This document shows, piece by piece, positions 42,015 to 48,917 of a stretch of 64,000 nucleotides of DNA (the first letter of the stretch is position 1; each line of letters opens with the position of its first letter). A program made the translations under genes and the position numbers. The DNA comes from Leptolinea tardivitalis (GTDB lineage Bacteria > Chloroflexota > Anaerolineae > Anaerolineales > Anaerolineaceae). The notes under the pieces are model-generated. The model saw only the letters and a list, made by a program, of their open reading frames with translations. It was not told the origin of the DNA and searched no databases. Location of the stretch: contig NZ_BBYA01000010.1 in the NCBI RefSeq assembly GCF_001050275.1, positions 248,001 through 312,000 on the forward strand. The letters run 5' to 3'.

Positions 42015-42378
42015 TGAAGAGCAAAAAATTAATATTGATCCTCTGGATGCGCAAACACAGGTATTCAAAATTCTTACCCACCCGGCAAGGATTGCGATTC
42101 TCAATATCCTCAGAGATGGCGAGCATTGTGTCTGCCACATGGAAGCCTATTTGGGCCTTCGCCAGTCGTACATATCTCAACAACTTGCGGTATTGCGCGA
42201 AGCCGGTCTGATTCAAGACCGTCGTGATGGCTGGAACATATTCTATCGCGTGGTCAACCCGGATATCTACACCGTGCTGGACGCGGTTCAGAAATTGACA
42301 GGCCAGGCCGTTGGTCCTTCGAATCCTGTGGCGAGTTGTAATTGCCCGCATTGCATGGCAAAACAAAGCAGCGGATAA
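41998..42378 (+). CDS. arsR: ArsR/SmtB-family metalloid-responsive repressor
   Basis: The product is 126 residues from the ATG at 41998; an earlier in-frame codon at 41974 lies within the promoter and is excluded. The winged helix shows TQVFKILTHPARIAILNILR, EHCVCHMEAYLGLRQSYISQ and AGLIQDRRDGWNIFYRV. The CVC in the third helix is the type 1 arsenic/antimony-binding cysteine pair. The tail adds CNCPHC, a second possible metal site. It would leave the operator when metalloid binds. It heads the cassette with a thioredoxin-like, a permease and FmdE/TSUP genes. Confidence 0.86.
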   Translation: MDLNMIEEQKINIDPLDAQTQVFKILTHPARIAILNILRDGEHCVCHMEAYLGLRQSYISQQLAVLREAGLIQDRRDGWNIFYRVVNPDIYTVLDAVQKLTGQAVGPSNPVASCNCPHCMAKQSSG

Positions 42379-42394
42379 GCTGCTCTTTTTTTTG
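42367..42394 (+). terminator. intrinsic terminator overlapping the arsR stop
   Basis: AGCAGC (42367-42372) and GCTGCT (42379-42384) enclose GGATAA and are followed by C and eight T residues. The TAA stop codon of arsR (42376-42378) is within the loop. Downstream genes probably have their own promoter or depend on readthrough. Confidence 0.65.
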
Positions 42395-42433
42395 AACGAT
42401 TATATACAGACTTTTGAATATGAAGGAGTACCT

Positions 42434-42670
42434 ATGAAAAATATCAAAATTCTTGGTTCGGGCTGTGCCAATTGCAAGCGCCTGGAAGCAATGGCGCGCA
42501 AGGTGGTTGGTGATCTGGGAATAGAAGCGGAATTTGAAAAAGTGACCGATTATGCTGAGATTATGAAATATCCAATTCTCTCTACTCCTGGATTGGTTAT
42601 TAATGAAAAACTGGTCTCTGCAGGCCGCATTCCGACTGAAGAACAAATCGAAACCTGGCTCAAGGAATAA
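42434..42670 (+). CDS. thioredoxin-like redox-active disulfide protein
   Basis: This 78-residue protein begins MKNIKILGSGCANCKRLEAM. CANC is the active-site pair after the first strand of a minimal thioredoxin fold; YPILSTPGLVINEKLVSAGR contains the cis-proline segment. It resembles the redox-active disulfide 2 family, which often sits next to ArsP-type permeases. It may reduce or pass on a metalloid or thiol substrate. AAGGAG lies 6 nt before the ATG, overlapped by the half-site TTTGAATATGA. Confidence 0.82.
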   Translation: MKNIKILGSGCANCKRLEAMARKVVGDLGIEAEFEKVTDYAEIMKYPILSTPGLVINEKLVSAGRIPTEEQIETWLKE

Positions 42671-42721
42671 TTTATTCAGGCGGAAAACCAACTGGCTCCG
42701 CCTATAATTTTGCCTGAATAT

Positions 42722-42744
42722 TATTCAAGCATTTGAATATGATA
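42722..42744. promoter_or_regulatory. second ArsR-like operator, before the permease gene
   Basis: TATTCAA (42722-42728) pairs with TTGAATA (42733-42739) and the right half TTTGAATATGAT is the same as in the main operator. It lies 11 bp before the permease ATG. Confidence 0.55.
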
Positions 42745-42754
42745 GGAATGTGAT

Positions 42755-43801
42755 ATGGATAATTCACTTACACACCCAGCCAAACAGAATCAACTACGCA
42801 TTATTGCCCTGCTGGCATTAATCACCGCAGCCTGGTTTGCTGCTTATAACCTGATTCAGCCGTTGGCGGATTGGATTTCTTACAGCGCACTGCACCTGAC
42901 TAAAGGCTCGCATCTGGGAGATGCTATCGCATTTTTCTTATACGATGTTCCCAAGATCCTCTTATTGTTATCCGGGATGATCTTTTTGATTTCTATTCTA
43001 CGCACATTTTTCAGTCCAGAACGAACTCGTGCGTTGCTGGGTGGTAAGCGCCAGGGCATTGGGAATGTTCTGGCTTCGCTTCTTGGGATTGTCACTCCCT
43101 TTTGTTCCTGTTCAGCAGTTCCACTGTTCATTGGGTTCGTCGAAAGCGGGATTCCATTAGGAGTCACATTTTCCTTCCTGATCGCCGCGCCTACAATCAA
43201 CGAAGTGGCAATTGTCATGCTTTTTGGTTTATTTGGATGGAAAGTAGCGGGACTTTATATCCTTTCAGGTCTGATCATTGCTATCATTGCCGGGGTGCTC
43301 ATCGGTCGATTAAAGTTAGAACGCTATGTCGAAGATTTTGTCTGGCAAATGCAATCAACAGGTGGACTTCAAGAAGAAAAACTTGCCTGGACAAATCGAA
43401 TTGAAAGGGCGTGGGAATCGGTCAAAGAAATCGTCGGGAAAGTATGGCTATATGTGATCGCAGGTATTGCCGTCGGAGCCGGAATTCATGGTTATGTCCC
43501 CGAAACTGCTTTAGTGGGGATTATGGGTAAGCAAGCCTGGTGGTCTGTCCCAGCGGCTGTACTTTTAGGTGTGCCGCTCTATTCCAACGCGGCTGGAGTC
43601 ATTCCAATCGTCAGCGCTTTGATGGAAAAAGGAGCATCCCTGGGTACCGTATTGGCCTTCATGATGTCTGTGGTTGGGCTTAGCCTTCCAGAAACCATCA
43701 TCCTGCGCCGCGTTTTGAAACCCCAGCTCATTACTGTTTTTATCGGAACAGTGGCATTGGCGATCATAATCACCGGGTATCTATTCAATCTGGTTTTATA
43801 G
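42755..43801 (+). CDS. ArsP-type permease (DUF318/COG0701 family)
   Basis: This 348-residue protein has about eight to ten transmembrane segments. The motif LGIVTPFCSCSAVPLFIGFV (residues about 112-131) with its Cys-Ser-Cys, and the second-half VLLGVPLYSNAAGVIPIVSA, mark the two related halves of the COG0701 permease family. Family members export trivalent organoarsenicals (ArsP) or other metal species. The ArsR and thioredoxin-like neighbours and the ArsC-like gene later in the module support metalloid export. The exact substrate cannot be read from the sequence. Confidence 0.82.
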   Translation: MDNSLTHPAKQNQLRIIALLALITAAWFAAYNLIQPLADWISYSALHLTKGSHLGDAIAFFLYDVPKILLLLSGMIFLISILRTFFSPERTRALLGGKRQGIGNVLASLLGIVTPFCSCSAVPLFIGFVESGIPLGVTFSFLIAAPTINEVAIVMLFGLFGWKVAGLYILSGLIIAIIAGVLIGRLKLERYVEDFVWQMQSTGGLQEEKLAWTNRIERAWESVKEIVGKVWLYVIAGIAVGAGIHGYVPETALVGIMGKQAWWSVPAAVLLGVPLYSNAAGVIPIVSALMEKGASLGTVLAFMMSVVGLSLPETIILRRVLKPQLITVFIGTVALAIIITGYLFNLVL

Positions 43802-43816
43802 AGAAAAGAGGAAACG

Positions 43817-44419
43817 ATGGACGACAAAGAAATCCTGGAAAAAGCCCTTGAGTTTCATGGTCACCGCTGTTGGGCAAGCGTGGCGGGCGTTCGCGTGGGA
43901 TTGGCTGCCCTCGAAAAGCTGGGTATCAAGCGCTCTGGTGGCACGCAGCTATATGGCATCGTTGAAATTGGCGAAGAACACGGCGGCATGTGCTTTGGCG
44001 ATGGTGTGCAATACGCCACCGGCTGCACCTTTGGCAAAGGCAATATCCGCAAGAATCCCCTGGGTAAACTTGGCTTCACCCTGATTGAGAAAGACACCAA
44101 TCGGGCTGTGCGGGTGGTTTTCACCAGCACATTGCAGAAGCAAATTGCGGCATCCAAGTTCATGCAGCAGCGCGCTGCCGGTATTTCACCCGATGAAATC
44201 CCTCTGGAAGATCAAATGGAGCTGGTGGAATTGGTCTGGAATGCCCCGAAAGAAGAAGTGCTCAAAATCGGTGAGGTATTTGAATACCCGGGCAAATGGA
44301 TCCCGGAAGTGATGGGCTTTAAACCCTGCGATCGCTGCGGTGAATTGACTGCCCTGGCCTATCTGCGTGTGGATGGAACCCAACACGTCTGCATCCCCTG
44401 CTCTGGTTATGACCGGTAA
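43817..44419 (+). CDS. FmdE-family zinc protein (first copy)
   Basis: This 200-residue protein has the FmdE core: LEFHGHRCWASVAGVRVG (residues 11-28), GGMCFGDGVQYATGCTFGKG and NIRKNPLGKLGFTLIE. A C-terminal zinc finger (CDRCGEL, CIPC) lies near residues 171-196. FmdE is named from an operon for formylmethanofuran dehydrogenase; the family is often linked with molybdenum or tungsten enzymes but its reaction is unknown. It starts 15 bp after the permease stop, with GAGG before the ATG. Confidence 0.82.
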   Translation: MDDKEILEKALEFHGHRCWASVAGVRVGLAALEKLGIKRSGGTQLYGIVEIGEEHGGMCFGDGVQYATGCTFGKGNIRKNPLGKLGFTLIEKDTNRAVRVVFTSTLQKQIAASKFMQQRAAGISPDEIPLEDQMELVELVWNAPKEEVLKIGEVFEYPGKWIPEVMGFKPCDRCGELTALAYLRVDGTQHVCIPCSGYDR

Positions 44420-44430
44420 ACGGTGTTGGT

Positions 44431-45186
44431 ATGGCGATTGAAATCTATCTGATCAGCGCAGTTCTGGTGTTTGTCTTTTCTGGTTTGCTAGCCATGGCTG
44501 GTCTTGGAGCTGCTTTCCTGTTTGTTCCGCTGTTCTATTACCTGGGTATTCCCTTGGCAGAAGCCACGCCAACCGCTTTACTATTGAACGTGGTCAGTAT
44601 GCTTTTTGCCACCATCAACTACTGGCGGGGAAAGCTGATTAACTGGCGGGTAGGGTTACCCGTATTGGTAACAGCAGTAATTCTTTCACCGTTTGGCGCT
44701 CGATTAACTGCCCAGGTCAACAAAATAGTGCTGTTAGGCCTGTTTGCTGCGTTCCTGGTTTTCGCTGGTTTCATGATGCTCTTCTATAAAGCGAAAAAAC
44801 GCAACCAGGCACTTGGACGTTCGGTTGAAGTGGCAGCCGGTGCAGGGGTAGGCAGCGTTGCTGGTTTCCTGGGGGGATTGTTGGGCGTCGGTGGAGGCAA
44901 CTTCATTTTGCCTGTTCTAAATTGGCTGGGTCTGGATGCCAAGGTAGCCGCAGGTACCACTGCCTTGGTGGTGGTATTCTCATCGCTTTCCGGGTTTCTG
45001 GGTCATGCGAGCATGGGGAACCTGGATCCGATCTTTCTTATTATCATGGCGGTAATGGCCGCAGGTGGATCCATTGTTGGATCGCAATTAATGAAGACCA
45101 AGATTTCCAACAATCAGTTAAAGAAGATCATCGGTGTGTTGTTGTTCGTTATTGCTGCCAAAATGATCTTTGATTTAGTTAAATAA
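44431..45186 (+). CDS. TSUP-family sulfite/anion exporter-like membrane protein
   Basis: The 251-residue protein shows the two-repeat TSUP pattern: LAMAGLGAAFLFVPLFYYLG and AEATPTALLLNVVSM in the first half, GFLGGLLGVGGGNFILPVLN and AGTTALVVVFSSLSGFLGHA in the second. Eight transmembrane helices are likely. TSUP proteins carry sulfite, sulfoacetate, thiosulfate or other sulfur anions. It lies between two FmdE paralogues with gaps of about 11 bp, so the three products probably act together. Confidence 0.82.
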   Translation: MAIEIYLISAVLVFVFSGLLAMAGLGAAFLFVPLFYYLGIPLAEATPTALLLNVVSMLFATINYWRGKLINWRVGLPVLVTAVILSPFGARLTAQVNKIVLLGLFAAFLVFAGFMMLFYKAKKRNQALGRSVEVAAGAGVGSVAGFLGGLLGVGGGNFILPVLNWLGLDAKVAAGTTALVVVFSSLSGFLGHASMGNLDPIFLIIMAVMAAGGSIVGSQLMKTKISNNQLKKIIGVLLFVIAAKMIFDLVK

Positions 45187-45198
45187 AGAGAAAAGAAG

Positions 45199-45807
45199 AT
45201 GAATCAAAATGATGAGTTGTATAAAGCTGGTTTATTGTTGCATGGTCACAAATGCCCGGCTATGCCGATGGGTTTGCGGGCTGGCGTAGCCGCTCTCAAA
45301 GCGTTAGGCGTAGAACGAGCCACGGATGGACAGCTTACTGCCCTTGTGGAGATCGACAGCGATCACTGCGCCACCTGTTATGCTGATGGTGTGATGATGG
45401 CCACCGGATGCACCTTTGGCAAGGGCAATATTCGCAAGTTGGGGTATGGCAAATTTGTGCTGACTCTGATTGATAATAAATCCGGTCGCAGTGTGCGGGT
45501 GGCCACCCGCAACGAGGTCATCAAACGCAATCAGGAATCTGAATTCATCCAATTCCGCAAGAAAGGCGTTCCCGCATCAAAGATTGCTGCAGAATTGATT
45601 AACCCCGCTGTTGATTTTATCCTGGCAGAATCAGATGAGAACCTCTTCAAAATTGATCCAATTCAGGAAATTAAACTTACCCCGGGACGCCCACACGATT
45701 TCAACACGCACATTTGCGAGGAATGCGGCGAGGTGATGGTGGAACGATACGCTCGAATTAAAAATGGAAAAACCGTCTGCATTCCCTGCGCGGAGAAATC
45801 AGCTTAA
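45199..45807 (+). CDS. FmdE-family zinc protein (second copy)
   Basis: This 202-residue paralogue of the 43.8-kb gene repeats the core with changes: LLHGHKCPAMPMGLRAG, SDHCATCYADGVMMATGCTF and GKGNIRKLGYGK. The C-terminal zinc finger is CEECGEVM...CIPC. Divergence between the copies is large enough to suggest different roles rather than a recent duplication. GAAAAGAAG lies before the ATG. It closes the operon before a strong hairpin. Confidence 0.82.
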   Translation: MNQNDELYKAGLLLHGHKCPAMPMGLRAGVAALKALGVERATDGQLTALVEIDSDHCATCYADGVMMATGCTFGKGNIRKLGYGKFVLTLIDNKSGRSVRVATRNEVIKRNQESEFIQFRKKGVPASKIAAELINPAVDFILAESDENLFKIDPIQEIKLTPGRPHDFNTHICEECGEVMVERYARIKNGKTVCIPCAEKSA

Positions 45808-45813
45808 CAGAGA

Positions 45814-45854
45814 TGAAGAGCTCTTTGAGATAAAGTTAATCAAAGAGCTCTTCA
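45814..45854. terminator. 15-bp hairpin after the FmdE-TSUP-FmdE operon
   Basis: TGAAGAGCTCTTTGA (45814-45828) and TCAAAGAGCTCTTCA (45840-45854) are perfect complements with an 11-base loop. No T-run follows, so it may act as a transcript end protector or a factor-assisted terminator. Confidence 0.6.
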
Positions 45855-45888
45855 ATAAACAAAAATGTTTCAATAATTTGATTCAATT

Positions 45889-45916
45889 TTGTCAAATACT
45901 CATATTTGGGTATAAT
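45889..45916 (+). promoter_or_regulatory. promoter of the ArsC-like gene
   Basis: TTGTCA (45889-45894) and TATAAT (45911-45916) have a 16-bp spacer. CATATT within the spacer resembles one arm of the ArsR operator. The start is expected near 45923, and AAGGA then lies before the ATG at 45941. Confidence 0.65.
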
Positions 45917-45940
45917 TTATAGCATTATCAAGGACAAAAG

Positions 45941-46372
45941 ATGATTAACCCAAAAAGGAAAATCCTATTCTTGTGTATGGGCAATTCCTGTCGATCTCAA
46001 ATGGCTGAGGCGATTGTCAATGCCCGGTATGGCGATCAGTGGGACGCTGTCAGCGCTGGAACAAAGCCAGCGGGGTATGTCCACCCTTATGCCATTAAAG
46101 CATTACAAGAGATTGGGATTGAACATAAAGGAACATCCAAGTCCATCGATCAATTTCGAGGGATAGATTTTGACCTGGTTGTCACCGTTTGCGATGATGC
46201 TGCTGAAAACTGTCCGGTCTGGCTGGGAAAAGGAAAACGTAAGCATGTGGGGTTTCCTGACCCAGCAAAGGCACAGGGTACAGAAGATGAGATTCTGGGA
46301 GTATTTCGTACGATTCGTGACGATATGTTGATCAGGCTGGAAGTATTGTTGAAAGAAAGTGATCATAAGTAA
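45941..46372 (+). CDS. arsC: arsenate reductase, low-molecular-weight phosphatase type
   Basis: The 143-residue protein begins MINPKRKILFLCMGNSCRSQ, with the Cys-x5-Arg phosphate loop CMGNSCRS. DLVVTVCDDAAENCPVWLG supplies two further cysteines, as in the thioredoxin-coupled ArsC of Gram-positives, and GFPDPAKAQGTEDEILG the Asp-Pro loop. It reduces arsenate to arsenite with a cysteine cascade. It has its own promoter and lies inside the repeat-bounded metalloid module. A plain protein tyrosine phosphatase is the main alternative but the extra cysteines favour ArsC. Confidence 0.85.
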   Translation: MINPKRKILFLCMGNSCRSQMAEAIVNARYGDQWDAVSAGTKPAGYVHPYAIKALQEIGIEHKGTSKSIDQFRGIDFDLVVTVCDDAAENCPVWLGKGKRKHVGFPDPAKAQGTEDEILGVFRTIRDDMLIRLEVLLKESDHK

Positions 46373-46492
46373 ACTAAACCATATTAATAAATAATCAACT
46401 TTTTGAACGAATGACCTTTTGTGGTAGAGTATTTTTTGTGTTACCTTTACAAACCGCGAACAAACAATTGGATATTATGATCGTGATACTTA

Positions 46493-46735
46493 GACGGTCG
46501 TTCACTATTTCACAACCATCGTCGTCCGGGTCGCGATAAAAATCACTATCACGTGACGAATAACTCATAACTAAAGATCCTCAGGCCAGGCTAAAATGCG
46601 GCGCCTGAGGGAAAAACGCTCCGAAACCAGGAAAATCTCTCATAACCCGAAGGTTAGTGGTTCCCTGGACGGGCTGTCAGAGCAGGCGTATCTTCTCCCG
46701 GCTACTAATGGAAATGCCGAAAGGTACAATCCACA
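46493..46735 (+). repeat. right direct repeat of the arsenic module, with tRNA-end-like core
   Basis: Positions 46493-46705 align with 41594-41797. Then CTCCCGGCTACTAA and GAAATGCCGAAAGG repeat the order found after the tRNA-like fragment at 34.79 kb. The repeat thus carries both the left flank (CGAAACCAGG, CTCATAACCCG) and right flank of that junction. Positions 46736-46916 hold no gene I can support. Confidence 0.7.
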
Positions 46736-46916
46736 GTATTTCGTATTGAGAACAACTGGCGGCATATTTCAGTTTATGGAAAAATATGACCATAATTATG
46801 ACTATGGTAGGTGTCACGCATTCTCATATATGAATATACTACCTTCGTATGTGAAGGTGAATGACCGGTATTCTCAATCTTCTATGATTAAATAAGGTGA
46901 TTTCCTCCTAATAATT

Positions 46917-46940
46917 AAAGGTGGGAATCACCCCACCTTT
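46917..46940 (+). terminator. hairpin before degV
   Basis: AAAGGTGGG (46917-46925) and CCCACCTTT (46932-46940) are perfect complements with a six-base loop, ending in three T residues. It may end transcription from the repeat region or lie in the degV leader. Confidence 0.5.
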
Positions 46941-46954
46941 CTGGAGTTATAACT

Positions 46955-47842
46955 ATGTCTGATTACGTTATTACCTGTTGCTCTACAGCAGATTTGCCCC
47001 TGGAATACATGAACAAGAGACATATTCCTTACGTGTGTTTCCATTTCACAATGAATGGTAAAGAATACCCCGATGACCTGGGACAAACCATTCCATTCGA
47101 TACGTTTTATGCAGAAATTGCCGCAGGTGCTTTGCCAACCACTTCACAGGTAAATGTCAATCAATTTATCGATTTTTTTGAACCCTTCCTAAAACAGGAA
47201 AAGGATATCCTGCATATTTCACTTTCCTCCGGGCTGTCCGGTTCTTTCAATTCAGCTGTTCTCGCCAGCAAACAACTCCAACAGAAATACCCCAATAGAA
47301 ACATCAAAATTATTGATTCACTGGGAGCTTCCTCTGGTTACGGCCTTCTGGTTGACAGTGCAAAAGACAGGCAGGAAACCGGCTCTTCACTTGAAGATGT
47401 ATACAATTGGGTGGAAGAAAACAAATTAAGAATACACCACTGGTTTTTCTCAACCGATCTGACCCACTATAAACGCGGAGGCAGGATTTCAGCCACCTCG
47501 GCCATCGTGGGCGGTTTGTTGAACATATGCCCATTGATGAATATGGATAATCTCGGAAGATTGATTCCTCGTGAGAAGATCAGGGGGAAGAAACGCGTTA
47601 TTCAAGAGATTGTTCAGAAAATGGAAGAACATGCCCAGAATGGATTGGATTATTCCGGCAAGTGTTTTATTTCCAATTCTGCCTGCTTTGAAGATGCCCG
47701 CATGGTGGCCGACCTGGTTGAAGCGAGATTTCCGCATCTGAACGGAAAAGTGATGATTAATAGTGTCGGCACCGTCATTGGCGCGCATACCGGTCCGGGC
47801 ACCGTCGCACTGTTCTTTTTCGGAGATGAACGGGTAAATTAA
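46955..47842 (+). CDS. DegV-family fatty-acid-binding protein
   Basis: This 295-residue protein follows the DegV order: YVITCCSTADLPLEYM, TSQVNVNQFIDFFEPFL, ILHISLSSGLSGSFNSAV, KIIDSLGASSGYGLLV and SVGTVIGAHTGPGTVALFFF near the end. DegV/FakB proteins bind a fatty acid and present it to the kinase FakA. No fakA gene is seen nearby. GGAG precedes the ATG. It is the first gene right of the repeats and appears to be chromosomal. Confidence 0.88.
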   Translation: MSDYVITCCSTADLPLEYMNKRHIPYVCFHFTMNGKEYPDDLGQTIPFDTFYAEIAAGALPTTSQVNVNQFIDFFEPFLKQEKDILHISLSSGLSGSFNSAVLASKQLQQKYPNRNIKIIDSLGASSGYGLLVDSAKDRQETGSSLEDVYNWVEENKLRIHHWFFSTDLTHYKRGGRISATSAIVGGLLNICPLMNMDNLGRLIPREKIRGKKRVIQEIVQKMEEHAQNGLDYSGKCFISNSACFEDARMVADLVEARFPHLNGKVMINSVGTVIGAHTGPGTVALFFFGDERVN

Positions 47843-47897
47843 TCTGTCTCTTTTTCGATTGACATCTGGGAAGGTTTCTTCTCCCGGATTTCTACTA

Positions 47898-48722
47898 TCA
47901 ATCCGCCAGATCAGATGCCTGCGGCCAATCGAATTTCAGATACCGGGTGTATCCGTGTTTTTCGACCCCGTATAACCTTGCCCACGATGGCTCTTTGCAT
48001 CCGGGTTCATCCTCTACTTTGACTGTGTTCTGATACGCCCCCACCGGAACAAAAGTCAATCTGCCCGCCCGGCAAACCCAGGTTTCCAGCAGATAGGCTT
48101 CCTGCTCCGAGCTGTCCCCCGCCTTCAATTTTAGCGGTGACCAGGAAACGGTGACCGTATTACCGTTCCGTTCTGCCCGGGCAAATGTCAATGCACTGTA
48201 GTACGGCGACCAGGGTAATTTGATATCTAATGGATCAATCGGTTTAACAGTCTGGATTTCTCCCTGTACATCCATAAATTCAAGGTTCATCCAGCACGGG
48301 TTATTTCCGCCAATGGCCTGAACTTCGATATACCCGGTATCTGGTAAATATCCGATGATATCCAATCGGTTTCCTTTTAACAGACCGTATTTATACAGAT
48401 ACGCTTTTGATGGCCCGTAATAACAATTTACATGCTCCTGGTTGACAATCCCGCGCAAGATCGTATATGTTGGTTCGGGTGTGATGGTACTGGTTTCTGT
48501 GGGAAGGGGTGTTGTCGTATGTGTCGACGTGACCGTTTCTGTTGGCCCGGCTGTTATTGGCATTACCGCAGTCGAAGTCATTTTCGGGGGAATGATCGCC
48601 ACAGTTAATGAAGCTGCCGGCGGCGGAGTATCGCTGTTACCGGCATTATTCTGGCCTGCCATGCAGGCACAAAAAATCAAAGAAAGAAGCAGAAAAATGA
48701 TATGCCGCAGATCAGTCTGCAT
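47898..48722 (-). CDS. lipoprotein with SH3-like domain
   Basis: This 274-residue protein has an N-terminal lipoprotein signal (LLLSLIFCACMAGQ, with a lipobox ending at Cys 18 or 20). A Thr/Pro/Ser-rich linker follows (residues 35-85). Then comes an SH3-like domain: VNCYYGPSKAYLYKYGLLKG, NRLDIIGYLPDTGYIEV. A final beta-rich domain contains TVSWSPLKLKAG. The SH3 part is typical of bacterial cell-wall or ligand-binding modules. It is convergent with degV and probably monocistronic. The function is unknown. Confidence 0.7.
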   Translation of the reverse strand: MQTDLRHIIFLLLSLIFCACMAGQNNAGNSDTPPPAASLTVAIIPPKMTSTAVMPITAGPTETVTSTHTTTPLPTETSTITPEPTYTILRGIVNQEHVNCYYGPSKAYLYKYGLLKGNRLDIIGYLPDTGYIEVQAIGGNNPCWMNLEFMDVQGEIQTVKPIDPLDIKLPWSPYYSALTFARAERNGNTVTVSWSPLKLKAGDSSEQEAYLLETWVCRAGRLTFVPVGAYQNTVKVEDEPGCKEPSWARLYGVEKHGYTRYLKFDWPQASDLAD

Positions 48723-48917
48723 AGATTCATTCTAGCATACCTGAAAACTGCTCAAATCTCCGGAATTTTTTCGACTGAAAAGGTTAACTCTATCCATTCA
48801 ATGGGAGAAAAAATTTAGAGATAATATAATTATCATGCAGGCCCATTTCAGATGTAGTTCCACTCCCTTATCGTCACAACAAATCAACCCATTACCAGAT
48901 GATCGGATGAAAACAAC

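Noticed and set aside
42434-42434. Start of the thioredoxin-like frame at 42311
   Set aside because: That part overlaps arsR and its terminator; the CANC protein starts after AAGGAG at 42434.
46596-46895. 99-residue open frame in the right direct repeat
   Set aside because: It runs through repeat and tRNA-like sequence and has no ribosome site or domain.
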